This document shows positions 16,305 to 24,819 of a DNA stretch of 40,833 nucleotides, piece after piece. The position numbers and the translations under genes were made by a program. Source of the stretch: Bacteroidales bacterium (GTDB lineage: Bacteria; Bacteroidota; Bacteroidia; Bacteroidales; VadinHA17); NCBI GenBank assembly GCA_024763075.1, contig JANTGF010000036.1:1-40833 (forward strand). The letters are read 5' to 3'. Under the pieces are notes generated by a model. The model was not told the DNA's origin. It saw only the letters and a list, made by a program, of their open reading frames with translations, and ran no database searches. Each line of letters opens with the position of its first letter. The first letter of the stretch is position 1.

Positions 16305-17483
16305 TTATAACTTCAGGCGAATTCCTTTTTTCGATAAAAAAGCGGCAAATCCTATCATGGCAAAAGCCCAGACAAGCGAACCTGTAACAACAACAATGGA
16401 ATGTCCCGATTGTTTATAAAACAATACAGGTACTCCCGTCATCCAGATCAAATAGTAGAGAATATCCGGTGCAAGATAGGTTGTCAGGGAGTTTTGTCCG
16501 GCCGGTTTAAAAACAGTAGTCCATTTTACATATCCCTGAATATCTATCAAAAGGAACAGAATGATAAAAAGTAAAATACTGATTCCGGTACAGATCATTG
16601 ACCAGCTGGGAGTTCCCTGTATTTTTGAAACAATGAACCAATGCCGGAGAATAAAACCGGAAATTAGCACAAGCAAGCCTAAAATGGTTCCGGTCAGAAC
16701 AAATCTTTTCGTATCAGACTGACTCAGCTTTCTCAATATCAGGCTAAAAAACAAGCCTGCCATAACCAGAGAAGGTATATTTCCGGCAAGAATTACCCCA
16801 AATACTGTTTCAACTAAATCCGGATAATCGATAATTTCCAGCTGAGAAATAATATTCAGTCCAACGAAGAAAAGCCAGATCAGGCCGGTTAACAATAGTT
16901 TATCTTTCACCAAAAGATAAACCATTGCTGTTACCAGATACCCCCAGCCAATAAGACCAAGGATGCCCCACCAGCCAGTAACCAGCCAGCCTGAATCATC
17001 AGGAGAACCGCTGCGGAACAGGAAAACCAAAACCAATAATCCTAAAACTCCTATTCCCTTTAAAACAACCGGATATTTTACTCCATCATATTGATTCCAA
17101 ATTAAAAATACGGTAAGATACATTAAAATTGCCCACAAATTTTTGCTAATTCCTGTCAATTCCGGATTCAGCCGGTGAACATTCATCATTAAAACACCGA
17201 TTATTAGCAGGCTGGTCACCCTAATTATAATATGGAGTACAATTTTAAAAGTGGTATCTCCTCTTTTCAGCCGGCTTTGAACTGCAAAAGGAACAGCCAT
17301 TCCCACCATAAACAGAAAGCCCGGAAAGACCCAGTCGGCAAGTCCCATTCCATCAAAATCAGCCGGACGATGTGTTAGCCAGACCGGTACACCGGGTGCG
17401 TATAAATCATTTACAAAGAGCATTAAAAAGAGTGTCAGTCCCCGCATTATATCAATAGTTAAAACTCTCTTCTTTTTCATCAT
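16305..17483 (-). CDS. HGSNAT/NagX-like membrane acyltransferase (DUF5009/DUF1624 type)
   Basis: 392 residues with about ten TM segments. The N-terminus R-V-L-T-I-D-I-M-R-G-L-T-L-F-L-M and the following VFPGFLFMVGMAVPFAV are the recognisable start of the heparan-alpha-glucosaminide N-acetyltransferase/YeiB-related family; D-I-x-R-G is conserved in it. HGSNAT moves acetyl groups from cytosolic acetyl-CoA across a membrane onto a terminal glucosamine. Bacterial members are rarely characterised, but they often occur in glycan-use loci. Here it is between fucI (109 bp upstream) and fucK (36 bp downstream), so it is probably co-transcribed. A role as transporter of an acetylated sugar or as a periplasmic N-acetyltransferase is open. 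Confidence 0.7.
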   Translation of the reverse strand: MMKKKRVLTIDIMRGLTLFLMLFVNDLYAPGVPVWLTHRPADFDGMGLADWVFPGFLFMVGMAVPFAVQSRLKRGDTTFKIVLHIIIRVTSLLIIGVLMMNVHRLNPELTGISKNLWAILMYLTVFLIWNQYDGVKYPVVLKGIGVLGLLVLVFLFRSGSPDDSGWLVTGWWGILGLIGWGYLVTAMVYLLVKDKLLLTGLIWLFFVGLNIISQLEIIDYPDLVETVFGVILAGNIPSLVMAGLFFSLILRKLSQSDTKRFVLTGTILGLLVLISGFILRHWFIVSKIQGTPSWSMICTGISILLFIILFLLIDIQGYVKWTTVFKPAGQNSLTTYLAPDILYYLIWMTGVPVLFYKQSGHSIVVVTGSLVWAFAMIGFAAFLSKKGIRLKL

Positions 17484-17592
17484 TGCAATGACTTTCTAAT
17501 TCTTTATACCTGTAAAAAAAAGGGAAATCAAATTATATTATTTGTTTCCCTGTCTTATTTTGCTCAAAACATAAAATTAGTCTTTCCTGACA

Positions 17593-19407
17593 TTATCCGT
17601 AAAGCGGTCCATAATTCTTACAAGCTCTGAAATCAGCTCCTTCCGGATCATGAGTTCCAAAAGCAGACCATGCCGAGGGGCGGAAGATTTTTTCTAACGG
17701 AACATTATGCATATTTACAGGAATCCGTAACATGGCAGCCAGCGTGATCAGCTGATTTCCAACATGACCATATGAAATGGCTCCATGGTTTGCCCCCCAG
17801 TTTGCCATTACCGAATAGACATCCCTGAAAGGACCTTCCCCTGTAAGATTCGGCACAAACCAGGTAGTAGGCCAGGTTGGGCTTGTTCTTTTGTCGAGCA
17901 ATTGATTCACTTCCGGATCAAGGTTAACCGTATATCCTTCTGCAATCTGAAGTACCGGACCTAATCCTTTTACGATATTTAACCTTGACATGGTTACCGG
18001 CATCTCCCCCTGCGTAAGAAACTGGCTGGAAAACCCTCCGCCTCTGAAATACTCCAGTTCAGCCGGACACCAGTGTGTGGCCTCCAGGCATTTCTCAGCA
18101 TCCTCCTCAGTAACTTCCCAGTATGGCTTCATTACAGACTCTCCGTTTTCTTTCATCCGACCTGTGGCATCCAGGGTTGTAGAACCTGAATTGATCAGGT
18201 GGATGATACCATTTGAAGCCTTACCTTCCAGTTTCTTCCCGGAAACCCGCTCCACTGCCTCCGGACTCCAGTAAGTTCTTACATCCGAAAAAATCTGTGC
18301 ACGATCGGTTAACAAATGGCCAAACAACATGGAAATGCCGTTCAGACTATCATTCTCGGTAGCAACTACAAAAGCTTCCCGAATTCCGTTCCAGTCATAA
18401 GATGAATTCAGGATTGCCTCAAGAAAATCTCCGTTTGGCATATAGTCCGTCCATTGCCTTTGCCCCTGAAATCCGGATGCAATTGCATTGTGTCCCAGTG
18501 ATTCCTCACCCAATCCTATTTCTTTGAGTTTTGGGTTACCAATCATCAGGTCTCTGGCGATCAGTGTCATTTTCACAACGGTTTCCCAATCATTATCTTT
18601 TTGTTCTCTGGATGACTGTTTCTCCGGAGCATTCGTATCTTCTCCCTCTTTGGCATATTCTTTCACCCAGTTCATGGCCTTTTCAAACTCTTCCTTATCA
18701 TAAATACCTTCCTCCATCCTTCGCACAAACTCAACCATATCCACATGCTCGGTTCTGATTCCAAGATAATCCAGCAGAAATTCCTGATCAACAATGGATC
18801 CGGCAATCCCCATGGAAACTCCTCCCAGAGAAAGATAAGACTTCCCCCTCATTTCAGCCACCGCGAGTCCTGCTTTACAAAAAGTCAGTAATTTTTCCTT
18901 AACATCTGCAGGGATACTGGTATCGTCTGCATCCTGAACATCATGTCCGTAAATCCCAAATGCAGGAAGGCCTTTCTGGCTGTATCCTGCCAGGGCAGCC
19001 GCAAGATAAACAGCCCCCGGTCGCTCTGTACCGTTAAACCCCCACACAGCTTTAGGAACCAGCGGATCTGTATCCATCACTTCCGTGCCGTAACACCAGC
19101 AGGGAGTAACAGTCAGGGAAACTCCAACACCTTCTTGTTTAAACTTCTCAGCACAATCTGCTGCCTCTGCAACTCCCCCAATGGTTGAATCTGCGATTAC
19201 ACATTCAACCGGCAAACCATTTGAATGACGTAAATTTTTTGATATTAACCTGGCTGCAGATTCAGCCATTTTCATGGTTTGAACTTCAAGGGATTCCCTG
19301 ACCCCTTTTTCCCGGCCGTCTATAACCGGCCTTATGCCAATTTTTGGCACCTTACCCCGCAGCCTTTGCACCGGAGGATTCATTGTGAAATATTGATTTT
19401 CTGACAT
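17593..19407 (-). CDS. fucI: L-fucose isomerase
   Basis: 604 residues from the ATG at 19405-19407 (MSENQYF); an in-frame TTG at 19425 would add six residues and is less likely. The sequence follows known FucI along its whole length: G-I-R-P-V-I-D-G-R near the start, [12 protein letters not shown] (101-112), [16 protein letters not shown] (122-137), ATENDSLNG (E351) and [13 protein letters not shown] (D375), and [11 protein letters not shown] with the His expected to complete the Mn-binding Glu/Asp/His triad. It converts L-fucose to L-fuculose in the cytoplasm; some members also act on D-arabinose. It is first in the leftward fucI-acyltransferase-fucK unit, divergent from the GH109-like gene. 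Confidence 0.95.
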   Translation of the reverse strand: MSENQYFTMNPPVQRLRGKVPKIGIRPVIDGREKGVRESLEVQTMKMAESAARLISKNLRHSNGLPVECVIADSTIGGVAEAADCAEKFKQEGVGVSLTVTPCWCYGTEVMDTDPLVPKAVWGFNGTERPGAVYLAAALAGYSQKGLPAFGIYGHDVQDADDTSIPADVKEKLLTFCKAGLAVAEMRGKSYLSLGGVSMGIAGSIVDQEFLLDYLGIRTEHVDMVEFVRRMEEGIYDKEEFEKAMNWVKEYAKEGEDTNAPEKQSSREQKDNDWETVVKMTLIARDLMIGNPKLKEIGLGEESLGHNAIASGFQGQRQWTDYMPNGDFLEAILNSSYDWNGIREAFVVATENDSLNGISMLFGHLLTDRAQIFSDVRTYWSPEAVERVSGKKLEGKASNGIIHLINSGSTTLDATGRMKENGESVMKPYWEVTEEDAEKCLEATHWCPAELEYFRGGGFSSQFLTQGEMPVTMSRLNIVKGLGPVLQIAEGYTVNLDPEVNQLLDKRTSPTWPTTWFVPNLTGEGPFRDVYSVMANWGANHGAISYGHVGNQLITLAAMLRIPVNMHNVPLEKIFRPSAWSAFGTHDPEGADFRACKNYGPLYG

Positions 19408-19409
19408 TT

Positions 19410-19421
19410 TAAAACGTTTTA
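19410..19421. promoter_or_regulatory. Palindrome TAAAACGTTTTA in the fucI leader
   Basis: Perfect 12-bp palindrome with a central CG lying 2 bp before the fucI ATG. Central-CG palindromes rich in A/T are typical of LacI-family operators, but no lacI-type gene is in the window. It could act as an operator inside the transcribed leader or be chance. Confidence 0.35.
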
Positions 19422-19425
19422 GCAA

Positions 19426-19836
19426 AAATTATTCGACTAAAATACAGAAAAATATTTATCTCTCATAATTTTTTTATTAAAATTCAATGCACATAATCCA
19501 AAACATTAATTCATTGTTTACAAGTGTTTTCCATGTACAAAAAGGGATGAATTATATTTTTATTCAATTTAGATTAACAGTATGTTTCAAAAAATTTTGC
19601 ATAAGATTTCATAATCATATAGATTTACAAACTAATTGTGTCTGTCCATAAAGTCCGCTATCTACCCCGAAAATTCGGGGCAGGCTGTTATATTTGTCAA
19701 AAAAATGCTCGATGCACCAGTAAATTCCGCTTTTTTTGACTTCACAAGCCTTGATAGCTAACTTTTTGAATCAGACTCAGGTTAATAAACAGGCTCTATC
19801 TAATTAATTAAAATTCTAACCTAAAACACTCATAAA
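19426..19836. other. Divergent fucI/GH109-like spacer with two inverted repeats
   Basis: A 411-bp non-coding region that must contain both operon promoters; I cannot place a clear -33/-7 pair. Inside it are a CCCCGAA-AA-TTCGGGG hairpin (19665-19680) and a perfect 10-bp inverted repeat GTCAAAAAAA/TTTTTTTGAC (19696-19705 and 19731-19740, 25-nt gap). The segment from about 19640 (GTGTCTGTCCATAAAGT) resembles the end of a transposable element, but no second end or transposase was seen. Confidence 0.5.
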
Positions 19837-21231
19837 ATGAAAAAAGAATCTCATCATGCAGGTGCTGATGTCAGCCGAAGAAGTTTTATTAAGGCATCTG
19901 CCCTCACCGGACTTGGACTTGCGGTAGCTCCCGGGCTTACTTTTGCAAAAGGTTCCAAAGAAGATAAAGTGCGAATGGCCTTTATTGGTGTGGGAGGCAG
20001 GGGCAGAAGCCACCTGAACAACATTCTGAAAAGAGAGGATGTACTTGTCACTGCCATTTGCGATATTGACCAGACTGCCATTGACAAATCTCTTAACATG
20101 ATTAAGAAAGCCGGTTTTAAAAAGCCCAATACTTTTACTGAAAGTGAAACCGCTTATCTTGATCTTTTGGCCCAGGAGGATATTGACGGAGTAATTATTG
20201 CAACTCCCTGGGTATGGCACACAAAAATGGCCGTGGACTGTATGAAGGCAGGCAAATATGCCGGAGTGGAAGTATCGGCCGCCAATACCATGGCTGAGTG
20301 CTGGGACCTGGTTAATACTTATGAAGAAACCGGTGTACCTACAATGATCCTTGAAAATGTTTGTTACCGGAGGGATGTTATGGCCGTATTAAATATGGTA
20401 AGGCAGGATGTTTTTGGTGAACTGGTCCACGGAAGATGTGGATATCGTCATGATCTTAGAGGTGTAAAATTCAATCCGGGAGTAACTTTTGGAGAGGGAG
20501 CCAACGGAGAAGCCAGGTGGCGGACGCAACACTCACTCCACAGGAATGCCGACCTCTACCCTACTCACGGTGTGGGTCCGATTGCAACAATGATGAACAT
20601 AAACAGGGGAAACCGTTTTTTGTCACTCACCTCACATGCAACTAAATCAAGAGGCCTGCATGACTACATATTAAATAATGCAGCTGGCGGACCTGACCAC
20701 CCGAATGCGAAAATAAAATGGAAGATTGGAGATGTAGTAACCAGCACCATCAATACGGCAAACGGTGAAACCATTATTGTCACCCATGATACAAATCTGC
20801 CCCGGCCCTATTCCCTGAATTTTGAAGTCCAGGGAGTAAAAGGAATCACTGATTTTGATTACGACCACAGACGTATTTATATAGAAGGAACCAGCAAACC
20901 CCATAGCTGGGAAAATATGAATGAAGGAGCCGAAGGTTCACCCAGCTGGCTTGAAAAATATGATCACCCCTTATGGAAAAAATACGGCGAATATGCAGCC
21001 GGATCAGGTCATGGTGGCATGGACTTTTTCGTTGATAATGCATTTGTAGAATCAGTCAAACGAAAAGTAAATCCACCTCTGGATGCCTATGATGCTGCTG
21101 CATGGAGTGCCATCAGTCCACTATCGGAAAGATCCATTGCAGAAGGAAATACTCCTCAGTATTTTCCGGACTTCACAAGGGGTAAATGGATCTGGAACAA
21201 GCCCGTATTTGCATTAAATGATGACTTTTAA
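19837..21231 (+). CDS. Gfo/Idh/MocA-family protein, GH109-like (alpha-N-acetylgalactosaminidase family)
   Basis: 464 residues. A twin-arginine signal (S-R-R-S-F-I-K at 13-19, then ALTGLGLAVAPG) sends a folded, cofactor-loaded protein to the periplasm. The Rossmann fold starts IGVGGRGRSH (50-59), and IATPWVWHTKMAVDCMKAGK (121-140) is a family core motif. ADLYPTHGVGPIATMMNINR (238-257) matches the GH109 active-site block, with Y241 and H244 at the Tyr-x-x-His positions known from the Elizabethkingia enzyme. GH109 uses a tightly bound NAD+ in a redox cycle to release terminal alpha-GalNAc (A antigen). It heads the operon with a symporter and a hexosamine-kinase-like gene, supporting this substrate. 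Other oxidoreductases of the fold have similar Tat signals, so activity is not proven. Confidence 0.7.
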   Translation: MKKESHHAGADVSRRSFIKASALTGLGLAVAPGLTFAKGSKEDKVRMAFIGVGGRGRSHLNNILKREDVLVTAICDIDQTAIDKSLNMIKKAGFKKPNTFTESETAYLDLLAQEDIDGVIIATPWVWHTKMAVDCMKAGKYAGVEVSAANTMAECWDLVNTYEETGVPTMILENVCYRRDVMAVLNMVRQDVFGELVHGRCGYRHDLRGVKFNPGVTFGEGANGEARWRTQHSLHRNADLYPTHGVGPIATMMNINRGNRFLSLTSHATKSRGLHDYILNNAAGGPDHPNAKIKWKIGDVVTSTINTANGETIIVTHDTNLPRPYSLNFEVQGVKGITDFDYDHRRIYIEGTSKPHSWENMNEGAEGSPSWLEKYDHPLWKKYGEYAAGSGHGGMDFFVDNAFVESVKRKVNPPLDAYDAAAWSAISPLSERSIAEGNTPQYFPDFTRGKWIWNKPVFALNDDF

Positions 21232-21371
21232 ACTAAATTGGTTCTGTATGTGAAAGGATCTGTGTGCAAATTCAGCTATGGATTCTTTCACTATCTGCAT
21301 CATTTTTACAAAACCGGAATAATTGTTTTCCTTTAAAAATAACAGAGGTATAATCTTTTAAAAACAGAAAT

Positions 21372-23237
21372 ATGGCATTAAACACACTTGACTGGACAAT
21401 CGTTTTTATATTTTTTGTAATCGTATTATCTATTGGCTATATCGCATCTAGAACTGCCGGTAAAAACACATCGGAATTCTTTCTTGGTGGAAGGGGTATG
21501 CCATGGTGGCTGCTGGGTATTTCCATGGTAGCCTGTACATTTTCAGCTGATACACCCAATCTTGTAACTGGGATGGTCAGGGAAAACGGAGTAGCAAAGA
21601 ACTGGGCCTGGTGGGCATTTCTGATCACCGGTATGGTTACAGTTTTTATTTATGCCAAACTCTGGAGGCGCTCCAACGTACTTACTGATCTGGAGTTTTA
21701 TGAAAAAAGATATGGAGGTAAACCGGCAGCATTTTTGAGAGGTTTTCGTTCACTTTACCTTGGCCTTTTCTTTAATGTGCTGATTATGGGTACAGTAACC
21801 CTGGCAGCCATTAAAATTGGCGCAGTAATGTTGAATTTACCTCCATGGGAAACAGTCGTCGGAGCTTCAATTATAGTAGTCCTTTATGCCGGGCTTGGTG
21901 GTTTAAAAGGGGTGGTCTGGGCCGATTTTTTTCAGTATAGTATTGCCATGTTCGGTGCAGTTCTTGCTGCGGTTGTTGCAGTGCGACAACCGGAAGTAGG
22001 AGGATTAAAAAGTCTTTTAAGCAACCCTGCAATTCAGGACAAATTATCCATTGTCCCTGACTTTGGTGATCCCTCTGTATTAATTCCATTGCTGATTATT
22101 CCCATTGCAGTTCAATGGTGGGCAGTCTGGTACCCCGGTGCAGAGCCCGGAGGCGGTGGGTATATTGCTCAGCGGATGCTGGCAGCCAAGGATGAAAAAA
22201 ATGCAATTGGTGCGACCCTGCTTTTTAATTTTGCCCATTATGCCTTAAGACCCTGGCCATGGATCATCGTAGCCCTTGCATCACTGGTTGTTTATCCTGA
22301 CCTTGCAAGTATCCATACGGATTTCCCGGCTTTGACTTCAGAATATTTAAAAGATGACGTTGCTTATCCTGTAATGCTTTCCAAAATTGGTCCTGGTTGG
22401 CTGGGACTGGTTGTAGCCTCGATTATAGCCGCTTATATGTCCACCATCGGAACCCATCTGAACTGGGGTTCTTCTTATGTGGTAAATGACTTCTACAGAA
22501 GGTTTGTTCGTCCCGATGCTTCTGAAAAAGAGTTTGTTATGATGGGTCGTATTTCCACAGCAGTATTAATGATACTGGCAGGCCTGCTTTCATTGTTCTT
22601 TCTGGAAGATGCCACCCAGGCGTTTAATATTCTTTTACTGAGTGGTGCGGGATCTGGACTGATCTATCTCATGCGCTGGTTCTGGTGGCGGATCAATGCC
22701 TGGACCGAGATTGTTGCTATGATAGTAGCAACAGTAAATGCAGTCATTCTTGTTTTCTTTGTAAATGACCTTTGGTTGGCAAATGCGGTTGCAGGTATAT
22801 ATCCCTTTCCTGCAGATTATGCAGAAATGGGAGCAAAAGCCTTATCAGGAACGGTATTCCCGGTTAAACTCCTGTTGGCAGTATTTGCAACAACTGTAGC
22901 CTGGATTATTACTGCCTATGTAACCCGTTCAGAATCCAAAGAAACATTAAGAAAATTTTACCTTTTAACACGACCCGGCGGACCGGGATGGAAAAAAGTA
23001 GTGCAGGAAGCCATTGATGATAATGAACCCGTTGACTTGAAGGACAGGGGAAAAGCATGGGAAATGCCCATTCAGATACTGCTTGTTTTTATAGGACTTA
23101 TTGTTATCTATTCCAGCTTGTTTTCAATCGGAAGCTTTATTTTTGAAAAAGCTTTATTAGGATTCATTCTTATGGCTGTAGCCATTGCCGGTACTTACGT
23201 TATGTTCCGGTTTTTCGGCAAGTTGCGTGCTGACTAA
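21372..23237 (+). CDS. Sodium:solute symporter family (SSS) sugar transporter
   Basis: 621 residues with about 14 TM segments. The N-terminus has GYIASRTAGKNTSEFFLGGR followed by W-x-L-G-I-S-M-V-A-C-T-F-S-A-D-T, the classical TM1-TM2 region of SSS members where Na+ is bound, and the core A-A-Y-M-S-T-I-G-T-H-L-N-W (about 355-367) matches the second sodium-site segment in TM8. SSS proteins of this length in glycan loci import monosaccharides, sialic acid or myo-inositol with sodium. It lies 140 bp after the GH109-like gene and 75 bp before the kinase, so its cargo is likely the released amino sugar. A strong hairpin follows the stop codon. Confidence 0.85.
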   Translation: MALNTLDWTIVFIFFVIVLSIGYIASRTAGKNTSEFFLGGRGMPWWLLGISMVACTFSADTPNLVTGMVRENGVAKNWAWWAFLITGMVTVFIYAKLWRRSNVLTDLEFYEKRYGGKPAAFLRGFRSLYLGLFFNVLIMGTVTLAAIKIGAVMLNLPPWETVVGASIIVVLYAGLGGLKGVVWADFFQYSIAMFGAVLAAVVAVRQPEVGGLKSLLSNPAIQDKLSIVPDFGDPSVLIPLLIIPIAVQWWAVWYPGAEPGGGGYIAQRMLAAKDEKNAIGATLLFNFAHYALRPWPWIIVALASLVVYPDLASIHTDFPALTSEYLKDDVAYPVMLSKIGPGWLGLVVASIIAAYMSTIGTHLNWGSSYVVNDFYRRFVRPDASEKEFVMMGRISTAVLMILAGLLSLFFLEDATQAFNILLLSGAGSGLIYLMRWFWWRINAWTEIVAMIVATVNAVILVFFVNDLWLANAVAGIYPFPADYAEMGAKALSGTVFPVKLLLAVFATTVAWIITAYVTRSESKETLRKFYLLTRPGGPGWKKVVQEAIDDNEPVDLKDRGKAWEMPIQILLVFIGLIVIYSSLFSIGSFIFEKALLGFILMAVAIAGTYVMFRFFGKLRAD

Positions 23238-23258
23238 TCTTATTTTAATTTAAAATAT

Positions 23259-23299
23259 AAATTCCGGATGTTCTAAAAATACAGAATATCCGGAATTTT
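23259..23299 (+). terminator. 16-bp hairpin between symporter and kinase genes
   Basis: AAATTCCGGATGTTCT (23259-23274) pairs with AGAATATCCGGAATTT (23283-23298) through 16 bp with a single G-T wobble, leaving an 8-nt loop (AAAAATAC) and a short T run. It is 21 bp after the symporter stop and 14 bp before the kinase ATG. It could be a partial Rho-independent terminator, an mRNA 3'-end stabiliser or a processing site that sets lower kinase expression. Confidence 0.75.
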
Positions 23300-23312
23300 C
23301 AAAATATGTATT

Positions 23313-24404
23313 ATGGGTTACAACATCAAAAGTATATTTTCCAATTTTAGTGTTTCCTGTACATTTAAGTGGGGGGAACCTTACGGATCTGGTCATATTA
23401 ATGACACCTTCCTTGTTAAAACAGAGGAATCAAATAAACCGGATTATATCCTCCAACGGATCAACCATCACATATTCAAAAATGTACCCAAACTACAGGA
23501 TAATATTTTAAGGGTAACTTCACACATCCGAAAAAAGCTGGAGCAAACTCCAGGAGCGAATCCTGACAGAGAAACACTAACCCTTATTCCTGCACTGGAC
23601 GGAAAACCTTACTTTAAAGATCAGGAGGGCAATTACTGGCGGATCTATATTTTCATTGATAAAAACAGAAGTTATGACCGGGTTGAGTCCCCGGCACAGG
23701 CTTATGAAGGAGGAAAAGCCTTTGGACGTTTTCAGTTTCTGATCTCCGACCTCGAAGGAGAACCCCTGTACGAAACCATCCCCAATTTCCACAATATGGA
23801 TATGCGGCTGGAAACTTTCTTTCAAACGGTAGAAAATGATCCGGCGAAACGGGTTGCCCTCGCCGGCCCGGAAATTAAATTTGTAGAAGAAAGGTCCATT
23901 GAAATGACAAAGATTCTCCGTTTGGGAGAAGAAGGAATAATTCCAGAAAGGATAACCCATAACGATACAAAATTTAACAATGTTTTACTTGATGAAAACG
24001 ATAAGCGACTTTGTGTGATCGATCTTGATACTGTAATGCCGGGGTATATCCATTATGATTTCGGGGATTCCATCCGTACTACAACAAATACAGGAAATGA
24101 GGATGAGAAAGACCTGTCAAAGGTTGAAATGGATATTCGTTTGTTTGAAGCCTATTCTAAAGGTTTCCTGGAAGAAACCAAATCATTTCTTACTCCGGTG
24201 GAAATAGAAAACCTGGCTTTCTCCGGTAAAATGATGACTTTTATTATAGGCCTTCGATTCATTACCGACTACCTTGATGGTGATAACTATTTTAAAACCC
24301 ATCACGAGCATCATAATCTGCAACGTGCAAAAGCCCAGTTTAAGCTGGTAACCAGTATGGAACGACAATTTGAAGAAATGCAAAAAATCATTGCTTATCT
24401 TTAG
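23313..24404 (+). CDS. APH-fold sugar kinase, N-acetylhexosamine 1-kinase (NahK)-like
   Basis: 363 residues, the usual NahK length (about 360). The aminoglycoside-phosphotransferase catalytic loop is seen as THNDTKFNNVLLDE (215-228; D218 base, N223) followed by CVIDLDTVMPG (234-244; metal-binding Asp), and GSGHINDTF (26-33) is the nucleotide-loop region. T-H-N-D-T-K-x-N-N is characteristic of NahK and relatives, which add phosphate at C1 of GlcNAc/GalNAc for the lacto-N-biose/GalNAc salvage route. Position after a GH109-like enzyme and a transporter agrees with GalNAc 1-phosphate formation. The uridylyltransferase and epimerase of that route are not seen here. A homoserine-kinase-like annotation is the common alternative. 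Confidence 0.75.
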   Translation: MGYNIKSIFSNFSVSCTFKWGEPYGSGHINDTFLVKTEESNKPDYILQRINHHIFKNVPKLQDNILRVTSHIRKKLEQTPGANPDRETLTLIPALDGKPYFKDQEGNYWRIYIFIDKNRSYDRVESPAQAYEGGKAFGRFQFLISDLEGEPLYETIPNFHNMDMRLETFFQTVENDPAKRVALAGPEIKFVEERSIEMTKILRLGEEGIIPERITHNDTKFNNVLLDENDKRLCVIDLDTVMPGYIHYDFGDSIRTTTNTGNEDEKDLSKVEMDIRLFEAYSKGFLEETKSFLTPVEIENLAFSGKMMTFIIGLRFITDYLDGDNYFKTHHEHHNLQRAKAQFKLVTSMERQFEEMQKIIAYL

Positions 24405-24453
24405 CGTTGCACCTTCAGCATAGCTTTTCAAATTTCACTCTGTCAATTTTTTG

Positions 24454-24461
24454 TATATTTG
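24454..24461 (+). promoter_or_regulatory. Candidate -7 element of the hypC promoter
   Basis: TATATTTG matches the Bacteroidota -7 consensus TAnnTTTG and lies 43 bp before the hypC ATG. A clear TTTG-like -33 box at 19-20 bp distance is not visible, so this is a partial match. Confidence 0.4.
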
Positions 24462-24504
24462 CTTTTTCATATGCAACCAAAGAATTTTTGTAAACAGAAA
24501 GAAT

Positions 24505-24765
24505 ATGTGTTTAGCAGTACCCGGTAAGATTATTTCAGTGGATGAAAGCAATCCTGATTTAAGGATGGCGAAAGTGAGTTTTGGTGGTATTATTAAAGAA
24601 ATATGTGTCCAGTGGCTTCCTGAAGCCGGAGTAGAGGATTACATTATTGCCCATGCCGGAATGGCTTTGAATAAACTGGATGAAGAAGATGCCAGACTTA
24701 GCCTTGAAGCTTTTGAACAGCTTGAAAAATCTCTTGATGAGGAAGAAGAATCAGATATTAACTGA
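24505..24765 (+). CDS. hypC: Hydrogenase maturation chaperone HypC
   Basis: 86 residues starting at the ATG at 24505, selected because HypC/HupF proteins begin M-C-L-A-(V/I)-P-G-K; C2, needed to carry the Fe(CN)2CO precursor after Met removal, is therefore intact. V-S-F-G-G-I-I-K-E-I-C-V (22-33 region) and Y-I-I-A-H-A-G-M-A-L-N-K-L are the conserved beta-barrel and C-terminal signatures. The acidic tail (DEEEESD) is somewhat longer than in many homologues. HypC acts with HypD to assemble the iron-ligand unit of [NiFe]-hydrogenases. First gene of hypC-hypD-hypE. Confidence 0.95.
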   Translation: MCLAVPGKIISVDESNPDLRMAKVSFGGIIKEICVQWLPEAGVEDYIIAHAGMALNKLDEEDARLSLEAFEQLEKSLDEEEESDIN

Positions 24766-24785
24766 TAAGACTCCGGTCTTTATTT
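24766..24785 (+). terminator. Weak hairpin after hypC
   Basis: AAGAC-TCCG-GTCTT (24767-24780) starts 2 bp after the hypC stop and is followed by TATTTTG. The 5-bp stem is short, so it is at most an attenuator between hypC and hypD. Confidence 0.3.
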
Positions 24786-24819
24786 TGTCCTCATAATCTT
24801 AAAATTAACGAATAAAACT

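Noticed and set aside
22778-22800. TTGGCA…TTGCA resembling a sigma-54 -24/-12 promoter
   Set aside because: The GG-GC spacing is one base too long and the site is deep inside the symporter coding region.
19837-24404. Polysaccharide utilisation locus with SusC/SusD
   Set aside because: No TonB-dependent receptor or SusD-like lipoprotein is present; the importer is a single SSS symporter.
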